From Chania fonticola_B (lineage in GTDB: Bacteria; Pseudomonadota; Gammaproteobacteria; Enterobacterales; Enterobacteriaceae), in NCBI RefSeq assembly GCF_048537545.1, contig NZ_CP183218.1: 64,000 bases of DNA, one strand, 5' to 3'. The position numbers and the translations under genes were made by a program. Below, piece by piece: positions 45,569 through 54,253 of the stretch (position 1 is the first letter of the stretch; each line of letters starts with the position of its first letter). The notes under the pieces were generated by a model that did not search any database, was not told the DNA's origin, and was given only the letters and a program-made list of their open reading frames with translations.

Positions 45569-46015
45569 ACGCCCACCATAGTTAGTATTTTCTTATCAGA
45601 TTACAGGATGTTTAGAATGGAAAAAAGTTGAAATATAACGGTGATTAATGAATCTGTGAGCAGCATAGGAATAAAGGGGATCTTTTAGCATCAATCTGGA
45701 GGCATTGATAAAGCGTTCATTGCATTGCTTTAACCAGGATGAGGTCAGCGAACTCAAACCGGCTCCGACCGATTTATCTACGTCTTAAATGTGCATCAGG
45801 TAAAACAAACTCACAATTAGTCACCATAGGTTATTAGTTTATTTGTTCATAATAAACTAACGTTGCAATTGGTTGTGTTGCTTTTTTGCTCGCCATCGAG
45901 GCGGTCAAGTAACATGACTCTGCCATGTTGCGCCATGTGTCACGTGTTGTCTCAGCGAAGCTCGGTTGAAGTCGTGAGAGGAGAGGCGTAATCATTGCCA
46001 ACAAGGAGAGAGTGA
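45569..46015. other. Divergent intergenic region between PAAR gene and secreted-protein gene
   Basis: This 447-bp AT-rich gap has no gene. It must contain the promoter of the ~15-kb T6SS module on the minus strand and that of the gene at 46016. No operator was identified with confidence. Confidence 0.5.
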
Positions 46016-46489
46016 ATGTTCAAACGTATTATGGTGACAGTAGTGGGAATGTTGTTGGGCGCGATGGCGCCGCTCTATGCCTACGAAGGGGATAAAAAGT
46101 GGGGGCGCGCCACCGCCTATACAGTGAAAGGGGACGGGTTATCCAGTTTTACCCTGATTTGCACCACCAACGGCACGCCTTATGTCATTTATGTCAATGA
46201 AGAGGGGCAGCGCTTCACCAACCATGACTTTGAGACGCAACCCGTGCTGCTATTTATCTCTGTGGATGGTGGCGAAGCGGTGTTGGTGAATGAGCTGACG
46301 TCCTCCACGGGGTTGCGGGCGTTTGCGAGCGCCTGGGAGAAATTGCGCCAGGGAAAACAGTTGGCCGTGTGGAGTGATGACGTTTTTCCCTCCACCTTTA
46401 CGTTACGTCGCGCTGCCGATAGCCTGCCGCCGCTGGCATCCAGCGGGTGTGTGCCCGAGGTGGTCTTTACGCCATTACCTACTCCATAA
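46016..46489 (+). CDS. Small exported protein of unknown function
   Basis: A 157-residue protein with a signal peptide (MFKRIMVTVVGMLLGAMAPLYA|YEGD). The mature part has two cysteines that could form a disulfide (in LICTTN and SSGCVPE). No family is recognised. It is divergent from the T6SS module and upstream of the fimbrial recombinase, so it could belong to either, for example as a periplasmic immunity factor. That is speculation. The ribosome site AAGGAGAGAGTG is strong. Confidence 0.7.
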   Translation: MFKRIMVTVVGMLLGAMAPLYAYEGDKKWGRATAYTVKGDGLSSFTLICTTNGTPYVIYVNEEGQRFTNHDFETQPVLLFISVDGGEAVLVNELTSSTGLRAFASAWEKLRQGKQLAVWSDDVFPSTFTLRRAADSLPPLASSGCVPEVVFTPLPTP

Positions 46490-46756
46490 CGAAGTCGCTA
46501 CGTTATCCTTTACGCGGGATCGCCAGCAAAGAAGTCACAGTGCGACCCCGCTCACCGTGATATAATCCTGCAGGCTGGTCGTTGGCTGGCTATTTATCTT
46601 GTTTTTAAGTAACTTTTTGATTTGATGCTCTGAGCTGTTCATCTGCGGTAATCAAGGGAATGGGCGCACCATCACGGTGCTTTCAAGTGTTTCACATGGG
46701 ATAAAGGCAGGATAATTCGCGATGTGAAATGAGTCTCGAGTGTTTGAAGAGGTAGT

Positions 46757-47350
46757 ATGAATCAACGAAAGCATTTGACGCAGTCAGAGGTGGAGCGTCT
46801 CTTGAACTGTGCGAAGGAGAGCCAAAATCCGCAACGGGATTATTGTCTGGTGTACATGAGCTTTATCCACGGATTTCGCGTCAGTGAGGTCTGTCGATTG
46901 AGGCTGTCGGACATGGACCTGCGGGCGAAGAGCTTGTATATCCGGCGGATGAAGAATGGGTTTAGCACCAATCATCCGCTGCTGAACAACGAAATAAAAG
47001 CGATACGCGCCTGGTTAAAAATCCGCAAGACCAAGCCGGGGGCAGAGAGCGACTGGTTGTTTCTCTCTCGCCAAGGCTGTCAACTGTCACGCCAGCGGGT
47101 GTACCAACTTATCAGCGGATTTGGGGTGCAGGCCAATATCCCCGTGGTATCGCATCCGCATATGCTTCGCCATGCCTGCGGTTTCGCGCTGGCCGACCGG
47201 GGTATTGATACGCGTCTGATACAGGACTATCTGGGGCACCGTAATATTCGTCATACGGTCAGTTACACGGCCAGCAACGCTGAACGCTTCGAAGGGGTGT
47301 GGCAAGGAAAAGTTAAACTGCGAGGGAGACAAATAGGACCAAACTGTTAA
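46757..47350 (+). CDS. FimB/FimE-type tyrosine recombinase adjacent to invertible element
   Basis: A 197-residue site-specific recombinase of the Fim switch type. Catalytic residues are in place: Arg41 (HGFRVSE), Lys66, His135 and Arg138 (HPHMLRH), His161 (LGHRN) and Tyr170 (HTVSYT). It should invert the segment at 47334-47655. The left inverted repeat overlaps the gene's own last codons. In the present orientation the protein ends RQIGPNC. After inversion it would end RQIGPF because a TGA is brought in. It lacks a second recombinase beside it, unlike fimBE. Confidence 0.9.
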   Translation: MNQRKHLTQSEVERLLNCAKESQNPQRDYCLVYMSFIHGFRVSEVCRLRLSDMDLRAKSLYIRRMKNGFSTNHPLLNNEIKAIRAWLKIRKTKPGAESDWLFLSRQGCQLSRQRVYQLISGFGVQANIPVVSHPHMLRHACGFALADRGIDTRLIQDYLGHRNIRHTVSYTASNAERFEGVWQGKVKLRGRQIGPNC

Positions 47351-47354
47351 AGTC

Positions 47355-47383
47355 ATTCTAGATTGGCTTTTTGAAAAGCGCAA
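47355..47383 (-). promoter_or_regulatory. Sigma-70-type promoter inside the invertible element, pointing to the recombinase
   Basis: On the minus strand TTGCGC (47383-47378), a 17-bp spacer and TAGAAT (47360-47355) form a reasonable promoter just inside the left inverted repeat. It is placed like the fimA promoter near one end of fimS. As oriented it would run antisense into the recombinase gene. Confidence 0.5.
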
Positions 47384-47565
47384 TACTTTTTTACATCTCC
47401 ACTACTTAATTTATACCTTATTGTAAACAAAGGCAAAAGTGCTTTGTCTTTTTCTCCTGATTGTCATTTCCTTCATTTTTCGCCTCATCTTGAATCCACA
47501 TCCTTTACTTAATTCCTTTTGTTAGTCTTATTTTTAAAAATTAAATAATAGTTTTATCTATTAAA

Positions 47566-47578
47566 AATCAAAATATTA
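47566..47578 (+). promoter_or_regulatory. Candidate IHF site inside the invertible element
   Basis: AATCAA-AATA-TTA is a full match to the IHF consensus WATCAANNNNTTR. IHF bending is required for E. coli fim switching, so a site here fits a fim-type switch. In AT-rich DNA such matches also arise by chance. Confidence 0.45.
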
Positions 47579-47789
47579 CCGGTGCTTTACTTCGCCATTT
47601 TGGTGCGAATTGGGTAATTCGTCTGCTTCAAAACGAGATAGTCAAAATGGTCCTAATTGACTAACTGGAATGATGCCTTTTAGACAGTGACGGTGAGGTT
47701 CAGGTGCCGAATGTCGGGGCGGATACGACATGGTGTCGTCGATTTTTTCTATCGAAATTAACAAGGTTTAAGTAAGGAGTACTTTACGT

Positions 47790-48347
47790 ATGTTGAGCAA
47801 GCAGCGTTTTATCAAATCTGTTCTGGGACTGGCATTGCTGTCCGCAGGCACCGTGGCGTCAGCGGCAATTGTAACCGGCGGTACCGTTCACTTCACCGGC
47901 CAGATTGTCAACGCGGCCTGTGCGGTTAGCGCGGACTCCGTTGATCAAACCGTGAAGATGGGTCAGTTCCGCACGGCTAACTTTACTTCTGTAGGTGCAC
48001 GCTCCAATGCGGTGCCGTTCACCATCAAGCTGGAAGACTGTGATACTAGCGTGTCAACCACAGCGGCAGCCTCATTCTATGGCAGCCTGGATGCGAACGA
48101 CCCGACTGTACTGACCGTGAGTAATATCGCTGGTGGTGCCGCCGGTAGCGCATCTGGTGTGGGCATTGAAATCTCCGATCACACCGGCAAAGTGTTGAAG
48201 CCGGACGGTTCCGTGTTCTCAACGGCACAGAAACTGGTTGATGGCTCCAACGTGCTGAGCTTCACCGCCCGCTACAAGTCCACCAAAACCGCCGTCACTC
48301 CGGGTGAAGCGGACGCGGATGCGACCTTCAAGATGGAATACAACTGA
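47790..48347 (+). CDS. Major fimbrial subunit (type 1-like pilin)
   Basis: A 185-residue chaperone-usher pilin. The signal peptide (ending TVASA|AIVTGG) is followed by VHFTGQIVNAACAVS, with the first disulfide Cys, and KLEDCDTS with the second. The donor-strand N-terminal extension and a penultimate aromatic C-terminus (FKMEYN) match the pilin pattern. AAGGAG precedes the ATG. As first gene after the invertible element and just before an attenuator-like hairpin, it is most likely the shaft subunit. Confidence 0.9.
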   Translation: MLSKQRFIKSVLGLALLSAGTVASAAIVTGGTVHFTGQIVNAACAVSADSVDQTVKMGQFRTANFTSVGARSNAVPFTIKLEDCDTSVSTTAAASFYGSLDANDPTVLTVSNIAGGAAGSASGVGIEISDHTGKVLKPDGSVFSTAQKLVDGSNVLSFTARYKSTKTAVTPGEADADATFKMEYN

Positions 48348-48368
48348 TTTTTTGTCCTGTGACATGTT

Positions 48369-48392
48369 GACCGCCGGTAACGGCGGTCTTTA
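48369..48392 (+). terminator. Attenuator-like hairpin after the major pilin gene
   Basis: GACCGCCG-GTAA-CGGCGGTC, an 8-bp stem with tetraloop, is followed by TTTACC. Partial termination here would keep the pilin in excess over the assembly genes, a common arrangement in fimbrial operons. Confidence 0.6.
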
Positions 48393-48412
48393 CCGATAAA
48401 CAGGAGGCGAAA

Positions 48413-48961
48413 GTGTGCAAAAAACAGTTGTGCGCAGGGATCGTGCTCCTGCTCATGGCGTCCGGCGATGCCCTGGCAGGGGATCGGCATCACGTCGTGA
48501 TTGACGGTGGGATCACTCATTTTCGCGGTTCGCTGACGGCGGAAGCCTGTACGGTTGCTACCGATAGCCAAAATCAGACGGTAGACATGGGGCAATTGCG
48601 GAGCAACCAGTTCAGCGGAGTGGGAAGTTTGACGTCGCCGGTTGGCTTCAGTATCCGTTTGACGGAATGCAGCACTGCCGTCAGTGACCAGGTCGGCGTG
48701 ACTTTCTTTGGCGTCACGGACGGCAAGGATCCACTGGTGTTGAAAGCCGGGGAGGGAGTGAATGCGGCCACCGGGGTCGGGTTGGCGTTGTTTGATGAGC
48801 AAGGACAAATTATCGCGCCTAATACTCAGCCGCGCGTCTGGAGTCGCCTGCATGAAGGGGATAACAGCCTGCGCTTTCATGCGCGCTATCGGGCAACATC
48901 GCGTCAGGTGACCGGGGGGAATGCCGATGTCTTTACCTGGTTCGCGCTCACCTATCAATAA
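48413..48961 (+). CDS. Fimbrial subunit (second pilin)
   Basis: A 182-residue pilin related to the first: signal peptide ending DALA|GDRHH, then ITHFRGSLTAEACTVATDS with the first Cys, RLTECSTAVS with the second, and C-terminal TWFALTYQ. It starts at GTG with AGGAGG 5 bases upstream. It may be a minor or alternative shaft subunit. Confidence 0.85.
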   Translation: MCKKQLCAGIVLLLMASGDALAGDRHHVVIDGGITHFRGSLTAEACTVATDSQNQTVDMGQLRSNQFSGVGSLTSPVGFSIRLTECSTAVSDQVGVTFFGVTDGKDPLVLKAGEGVNAATGVGLALFDEQGQIIAPNTQPRVWSRLHEGDNSLRFHARYRATSRQVTGGNADVFTWFALTYQ

Positions 48962-49024
48962 TCACGACGATATTTCTATACCGGCATGCCTACCGGGTGC
49001 GGAATGAGTAAAAGTGAGGTTTCC

Positions 49025-49738
49025 GTGTTTTATTCTTATTTTTTCCAATTTAAAAAAGCCATTACCGTTACCGGTCTCAGTGCGTTGTTAATGTTGCCGT
49101 CGTTTTCCTGGGCGGGCGGTATTGCGCTTGGCTCTACGCGTGTGGTTTATCCGGCGGATGCACGACAGGTTTCGCTGGCGGTCAATAACAGTGATGAACA
49201 TAACCGGTATTTGATTCAGACCTGGGTGGAGAATGAAGCGGGCAAAAAAACGGAAGACTTTATTGTGACACCGCCGTTATTTGTCAGCAAACCGAAAAGT
49301 GAAAATACACTGCGCATTATTTATAGCGGTGAAAAACTGCCCCAAGATCGCGAGACATTATATTGGCTGAACAGCAAGGCGATCCCGTCAATCAATAAGG
49401 ACGAGGTCAAAGATAATAATGTTCTGCAAATTGCCGTGCTGGCCCGCATAAAGATGTTTGTTCGCCCAGCCGGGTTGGCGGAAAAGTCGGCGGATGCGCC
49501 TTCCATGCTGAAATTTAACCGCAGCGGTGATTCGCTGAATATCAGTAATGGCTCACCGTTTTATGTGACGCTGGTGAATATGTCCATCGGTGGTCGGAAT
49601 ATCGATACCACGATGGTGCCGCCAAAATCCAGTGCGCGGGTGGCGCTGCCGAACGGGGTGGCAACGGGAACATTAAGCTATCAAACAATTAACGATTACG
49701 GTGCCAATACGCCTGCAACTAAGGTTCAGATTAACTGA
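49025..49738 (+). CDS. Periplasmic fimbrial chaperone (PapD/FimC-like)
   Basis: A 237-residue chaperone that caps pilin subunits by donor-strand complementation. A signal peptide ending PSFSWA|GG precedes IALGSTRVVYPADARQVSLAV. The subunit-binding Arg is in that segment. ETLYWLNSKAIPSI is the family motif, and the short F1-G1 loop is of FGS type. GTG 49025 has GAGG 5 bases upstream; ATG 49004 and 48986 are in-frame alternatives with weaker ribosome sites. Confidence 0.88.
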   Translation: MFYSYFFQFKKAITVTGLSALLMLPSFSWAGGIALGSTRVVYPADARQVSLAVNNSDEHNRYLIQTWVENEAGKKTEDFIVTPPLFVSKPKSENTLRIIYSGEKLPQDRETLYWLNSKAIPSINKDEVKDNNVLQIAVLARIKMFVRPAGLAEKSADAPSMLKFNRSGDSLNISNGSPFYVTLVNMSIGGRNIDTTMVPPKSSARVALPNGVATGTLSYQTINDYGANTPATKVQIN

Positions 49739-49837
49739 CGGGTAAAGTCTGACGGCAGGAGCTGAATATCAGAATTAAGTAACAGTGCGCGGTCAGCAAA
49801 TAGCGACTGCCCGTTTGTGCTGCCAGAGGAGTAAGTT

Positions 49838-52474
49838 ATGCAGTATTTCAAACTGCCGGCGTATTTCAGGAAAAATGCCGTGTGGGCCAAACTATCTCTG
49901 CTTCCGTGCTTTGCCATGATGGGGTTGGGTGTGAATTTTAGCTACGCGGAAGAGTATTTCAACCCGGCGTTTCTCTCCGGCGATGCTTCGCAAGTAGCGG
50001 ACCTATCCCGTTTTGCGCAAGGGGAAGGTCAACCGGCTGGAATGTACCGTGTTGAGGTCTACATTAATGAGGAATATATCGGCACGCAGGATGTGCGGTT
50101 TGATGCGTTGCAAAAAGGCCGGAAAGGGGCGGACGACACTGGTCTGATGCCTTGCCTGTCTCGTGCCTGGCTGGAGAAGCAGGATGTTAACATTCAGGCG
50201 TCGCCAGCGCTGCTGAAGCTGACGGGAGAGCAATGTGCCGACCTGCCTGCGTCGTTTGATAAGGCGCAGACACGCTTCGAGTTTGAGCGCCAGCGTCTTG
50301 ATATCAGCATTCCTCAGGCGGCGTTCAGGAATAACGTTCGGGGATATATTCCGCCTGAGCGTTGGGACAACGGCATCACGGCCGGCTTGCTGAACTACAG
50401 CTTCTCGGGGAGCAACAGTAAGAACACCCAAAGCGACGCCAATTACAACAGCTATTTCCTGAACCTGAACAGCGGGCTGAACATCGGGCCGTGGCGACTG
50501 CGTAATTATAGTACCTGGAATTACAGCGAAAATGGGCGCTACCGTAACAACACTTGGCGTAACGTCAGCACCTATGCGCAGCGCAGCATCATTCCACTCA
50601 AGAGCGCCTTGACGATTGGTGACAGTTACACTGAAGGGGATGTGTTTGACGGCGTCGGTTTCCGCGGTGTGCAGCTTGCCAGCGATGACAGCATGCTGCC
50701 GGACAGCATGCGCGGCTTTGCGCCGACCGTACGTGGCGTGGCGAACAGCCCGGCGCAGGTGACCATCCGACAGAACGGGTATGAGATTTATCAGACCTAC
50801 GTACCGGCAGGGGCGTTCGAAATCACCGACCTGTTCCCGACCTCAACCAGTGGCGACCTGCAGGTCTCCGTGCGTGAAAATAACGGTACCATCAGCCAGT
50901 TCACCGTGCCGTATTCGGCGGTGCCGGTACTGCAACGTGAGGGGCGGGTGAAGTACGCCCTGACGGCCGGTGAGTTCCGTTCCGGCTCTGACCTGCAGGA
51001 CTCGCCGGACTTTTGGCAGGGGACGCTTATCTGGGGGTTACCGGCAGGGGTGACGATGTATGGCGGCTCCCAGTTGTCGGACAACTACCAGTCCTTTGCG
51101 TTTGGTGCAGGTAAAAACCTGGGTAACTGGGGGGCAGTCTCAGCGGACGTGACGCATGCACGCAGCGTGCTGCCTGACGACAGCCAAAAAGAAGGGCAGT
51201 CGCTGCGCTTCCTGTACGCCAAGTCGTTGAATGATTACGGCACCAACTTCCAGTTGCTGGGGTATCGCTACTCAACCCAGGGGTTCTACACGCTGAGCGA
51301 AACGGCGTGGCGCCAGATGGAAGGATATCGCCTGAAGACGCAGGACGGCCCGGTTGATACGAAACCGGAGCTGTTGGACTACCACAACCTGTATTACAGC
51401 AAGAAAGGACGGTTGCAACTCAACATCAGCCAGCAAGTGTTTGATGTGGGCACGGCGTACGTGACCGGTAGCCACCAGACCTACTGGCGGACCGGTGAGA
51501 AAGACCAACTGTGGCAAGTGGGGTATAGCGGCAACTGGGAAGACATCAACTACAACCTGAACTGGTCGTGGAACAAGAGCCCGGGCCTGAGCGATGCGGA
51601 CCGTCGCGTGGCATTCAACGTCTCGGTACCACTCAGTCGATGGCTGACGGGGACGGGGAAGGCGCGCGATATCACCAACTCGACCAACACGGCTTACGCC
51701 ACGTATTCGGTGACGCATGACGCGGACAACAAGGTTGCTCAACAGGCGGGCGTCAGTGGCACATTACTGGATGACAATAACCTCAGCTATAGCGTGCAGC
51801 AGGGCCACACCACGAAGGGCGGCGGTGCTACCGGTACGGCGAGTTTGAGTTATCAGGGGCGCTATGCAAACAGCAATATTGGCTACAGCTACGGCAAACA
51901 CTACCAGCAGGTGAACTACGGCCTGAGCGGAGGGGTGGTGGCGCATGCGGACGGCGTAACGCTCAGTCAGCCACTGGGTGATACCAACGTTTTGGTCAAG
52001 GCGCCGGGCGCAGACGGCGTTCGGGTGCAGAACGCGACAGGGGTGAGCACCGACTGGCGGGGGTATGCGGTGGTGCCGTATGCCACTTCTTACCGGGCGA
52101 ACCGTATTGCGCTGGATACGACCACGCTGCAGGACAACGCCGAGCTGGAAAATGCTGTCACCAACGTGGTGCCAACCAAAGGCGCTCTGGTACGAGCCAA
52201 CTTCGATGCGCGCATCGGCGCCAGGGCGAAAATCACGCTGATGCAGCGTAATGGCAAACCGGTTCCGTTTGGGGCGTCGGTGAGTGATGAGACGGGGGGC
52301 GGTGGTGGCATCGTGGGTGATGCGGGTCAGGTATTCATGTCGGGCCTGAAACCTAACGGCAAACTGAACGTGGTCTGGGGTCATGCGGCATCGCAGCAAT
52401 GCACGGTGAGCTACCAGTTGGGCAAAGACGCAGAGAAGCGCGGCATCAGTTATGCGCGTGCTGGGTGTATTTAA
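49838..52474 (+). CDS. Fimbrial outer-membrane usher
   Basis: An 878-residue usher (FimD/PapC family). The signal peptide ends NFSYA|EEYFNPAFLSGD. An N-terminal chaperone-binding domain, the 24-strand pore with plug (GFAPTVRGVANSPAQVTIRQ, the plug-region hallmark) and two C-terminal domains (KGALVRANFDARIGARAKI) follow. The terminal Cys pair is in QQCTVSYQ and ARAGC. GAGGAG precedes the ATG. It secretes and assembles the pilins of this operon. Confidence 0.95.
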   Translation: MQYFKLPAYFRKNAVWAKLSLLPCFAMMGLGVNFSYAEEYFNPAFLSGDASQVADLSRFAQGEGQPAGMYRVEVYINEEYIGTQDVRFDALQKGRKGADDTGLMPCLSRAWLEKQDVNIQASPALLKLTGEQCADLPASFDKAQTRFEFERQRLDISIPQAAFRNNVRGYIPPERWDNGITAGLLNYSFSGSNSKNTQSDANYNSYFLNLNSGLNIGPWRLRNYSTWNYSENGRYRNNTWRNVSTYAQRSIIPLKSALTIGDSYTEGDVFDGVGFRGVQLASDDSMLPDSMRGFAPTVRGVANSPAQVTIRQNGYEIYQTYVPAGAFEITDLFPTSTSGDLQVSVRENNGTISQFTVPYSAVPVLQREGRVKYALTAGEFRSGSDLQDSPDFWQGTLIWGLPAGVTMYGGSQLSDNYQSFAFGAGKNLGNWGAVSADVTHARSVLPDDSQKEGQSLRFLYAKSLNDYGTNFQLLGYRYSTQGFYTLSETAWRQMEGYRLKTQDGPVDTKPELLDYHNLYYSKKGRLQLNISQQVFDVGTAYVTGSHQTYWRTGEKDQLWQVGYSGNWEDINYNLNWSWNKSPGLSDADRRVAFNVSVPLSRWLTGTGKARDITNSTNTAYATYSVTHDADNKVAQQAGVSGTLLDDNNLSYSVQQGHTTKGGGATGTASLSYQGRYANSNIGYSYGKHYQQVNYGLSGGVVAHADGVTLSQPLGDTNVLVKAPGADGVRVQNATGVSTDWRGYAVVPYATSYRANRIALDTTTLQDNAELENAVTNVVPTKGALVRANFDARIGARAKITLMQRNGKPVPFGASVSDETGGGGGIVGDAGQVFMSGLKPNGKLNVVWGHAASQQCTVSYQLGKDAEKRGISYARAGCI

Positions 52475-52489
52475 TAGTCGGGTGATGAC

Positions 52490-53527
52490 ATGAGCAGATT
52501 TAATTTACCCTTTGCCGGTAACAAGAGTACGTATTTTTCTTTCTTATTTTTATGCTTCACTTCACTGTCTTATTTTGGAGATGCAATGGCTGTAACTTGC
52601 CTTTCCGGGTGTGGGGATCTTAATTTTCATATTAATAGAAACTTATCGTCGAGTGAAAATGAGGTCGGAAGAACGTATGGTAGTGAAAATATCACTCTCT
52701 CAGAAAAGAGGATTCAACATAATGCCGGGACTGAAATGGAGTGGGTGTCTTATATTGGCGGGGCGGTGGCGCCACCGTATACAAATCCGGGGCAATACGT
52801 CTATCAAAAAATCGATGATTATATATCCATTGGTTTGAGACGAGGTGAACATTATGCACCATATAATGCGAAGGTCGTGAATGCTACTGGGCCAAATATA
52901 GGGGGTGATCGGGTTTTTGAACAGGGTGAAGTGACGACCAATTTGCCTTCTGATATGCAGGTTCAATTAAGGATTGATAAAAAAATTGTTTCAGGGGCTT
53001 ATTCGAAAAATATTTTGCTGGCGGAGATAGGACGGTGCCAGCCGTATGGGTGCGCATCAAAACAAGTCATTTTACAAAGGATATATGTTGATGTAAATAT
53101 TAGTGCTTCTCAGTCATGTGAGTTAAATGCGGGAGATGTGATTAATATCGACTTCGGTAACTTATCATCCGGTGCATTTAATACTGCTGGCGTTATTGCG
53201 CAAGGCGTTCAGCCCAAATCGAAAACGGTCAGCGTCAAGTGTGACAATATTGCCGGGAATGCCCAGCTAACCATGCGCCTGCAGGCGGATAAAACCAATG
53301 GCAATATTGTGGTCTCGGATGAGAATAATGATGTCGGGTTCCGCGTGACTAATAATAACGGAACTCCACTGGTTCCAAATAATTTATCCAGTGTGATCCC
53401 TTTCGTGCTGGATAGCAATGCACGTCAAAACGTCACTATTCAGGCCTATCCCGTCAGCGTGACTGGTAATAAACCGACTGAAGGGCCAGTGACGTCTCGG
53501 GCGTATTTGCGTGTGGACTTCCCCTGA
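52490..53527 (+). CDS. Fimbrial tip adhesin (two-domain)
   Basis: A 345-residue secreted protein. After a signal peptide (ending GDAMA|VTCLSGCGDL) residues ~35-210 form a unique AT-richer domain, presumably the receptor-binding lectin. The C-terminal ~135 residues (ISASQSCELNAGDVINIDFGNL and onward, TSRAYLRVDFP at the end) are a pilin domain with the usual Cys pair (SCEL, KCDN). This is FimH-like architecture. The receptor is unknown. The AT-rich N-terminal domain fits the diversity expected of adhesins. Confidence 0.82.
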   Translation: MSRFNLPFAGNKSTYFSFLFLCFTSLSYFGDAMAVTCLSGCGDLNFHINRNLSSSENEVGRTYGSENITLSEKRIQHNAGTEMEWVSYIGGAVAPPYTNPGQYVYQKIDDYISIGLRRGEHYAPYNAKVVNATGPNIGGDRVFEQGEVTTNLPSDMQVQLRIDKKIVSGAYSKNILLAEIGRCQPYGCASKQVILQRIYVDVNISASQSCELNAGDVINIDFGNLSSGAFNTAGVIAQGVQPKSKTVSVKCDNIAGNAQLTMRLQADKTNGNIVVSDENNDVGFRVTNNNGTPLVPNNLSSVIPFVLDSNARQNVTIQAYPVSVTGNKPTEGPVTSRAYLRVDFP

Positions 53528-53544
53528 TAAATGGAGAATGAATA

Positions 53545-54111
53545 ATGCTATCTATTGACTCCATCACCCGTTCTCCTTATCGGAAGGGCGTGAAGTTTAT
53601 TCGTCCGCTCATTTTCGTAGCGGGGTTAAGTGCCTTGACACCCGCCTGGGCGGACTTGGGCGTGATTAACCTCTATATGCGCGCAACGTTGATACATCCA
53701 GCCTGCTCACTCAGCACGGACTCAATCGACAAAACGGTAAACCTGGGTATTTGGGCGACCAAACAGTTTGTGGAAACCCCGGCTGTGATGCCGTTAACGC
53801 GCTTTACCATCAACCTTGAGGATTGTGGACCTACACCTGGCGTCAAGGTCAGTTGGAGTGGAACGCCGCATGCTAATAACAGTGGGTTATTCGCTCTAAC
53901 GGCAGGTAGTACGGCAACAAACGTTGGTGTGGAATTGCTGGATTGGAACCGCAAACGCATTGCTCCGGGTTACATCACACCTACCTATGGGTTTGCAATG
54001 AATGCTCCTGGCGTATCGATCCCGTTTTATGCCCGCTATGTCAGGGCAGGCGGTGCCGTCACGGCGGGGACGGCCAATTCAATGGCGACATTTACGCTGG
54101 ATTATCAGTAA
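53545..54111 (+). CDS. Minor fimbrial subunit
   Basis: A 188-residue pilin-like protein. A signal peptide (ending TPAWA|DLGVINL) is followed by MRATLIHPACSLSTDSIDKTV with the first Cys, NLEDCGP with the second, and FTLDYQ at the end. It lies 17 bp after the adhesin gene, last in the operon, and could be an adaptor or terminator of the fibre. GGAGAATGAATA precedes the ATG. Confidence 0.85.
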   Translation: MLSIDSITRSPYRKGVKFIRPLIFVAGLSALTPAWADLGVINLYMRATLIHPACSLSTDSIDKTVNLGIWATKQFVETPAVMPLTRFTINLEDCGPTPGVKVSWSGTPHANNSGLFALTAGSTATNVGVELLDWNRKRIAPGYITPTYGFAMNAPGVSIPFYARYVRAGGAVTAGTANSMATFTLDYQ

Positions 54112-54253
54112 TACCGTTTTGCTCGAAGTCAAACACGCTTCCGCCTAAACCGGGTTTGCCTGGCGTGATAGGAAAATTGTTTGCGTGCACGGAGCGTGCT
54201 GAGTCTTACAGCGAAATATTAAGAGCTAATTTTTGAGGCAGAGGGCAGTGATA

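Larger units (their letters stand above)
47334..47655. promoter_or_regulatory. fimS-like 322-bp invertible promoter element, OFF orientation
   Basis: TAGGACCA at 47334-47341 and its complement TGGTCCTA at 47648-47655 bound an AT-rich segment of 322 bp between a FimB/E-type recombinase and the major pilin gene. E. coli fimS is 314 bp with 9-bp repeats in the same setting. The identity extends to 10 of 11 bases (AAnTAGGACCA). The best promoter inside points left, away from the pilin gene, so I read this as the OFF state. Inversion would place that promoter about 150 bp before the pilin start. Confidence 0.8.
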
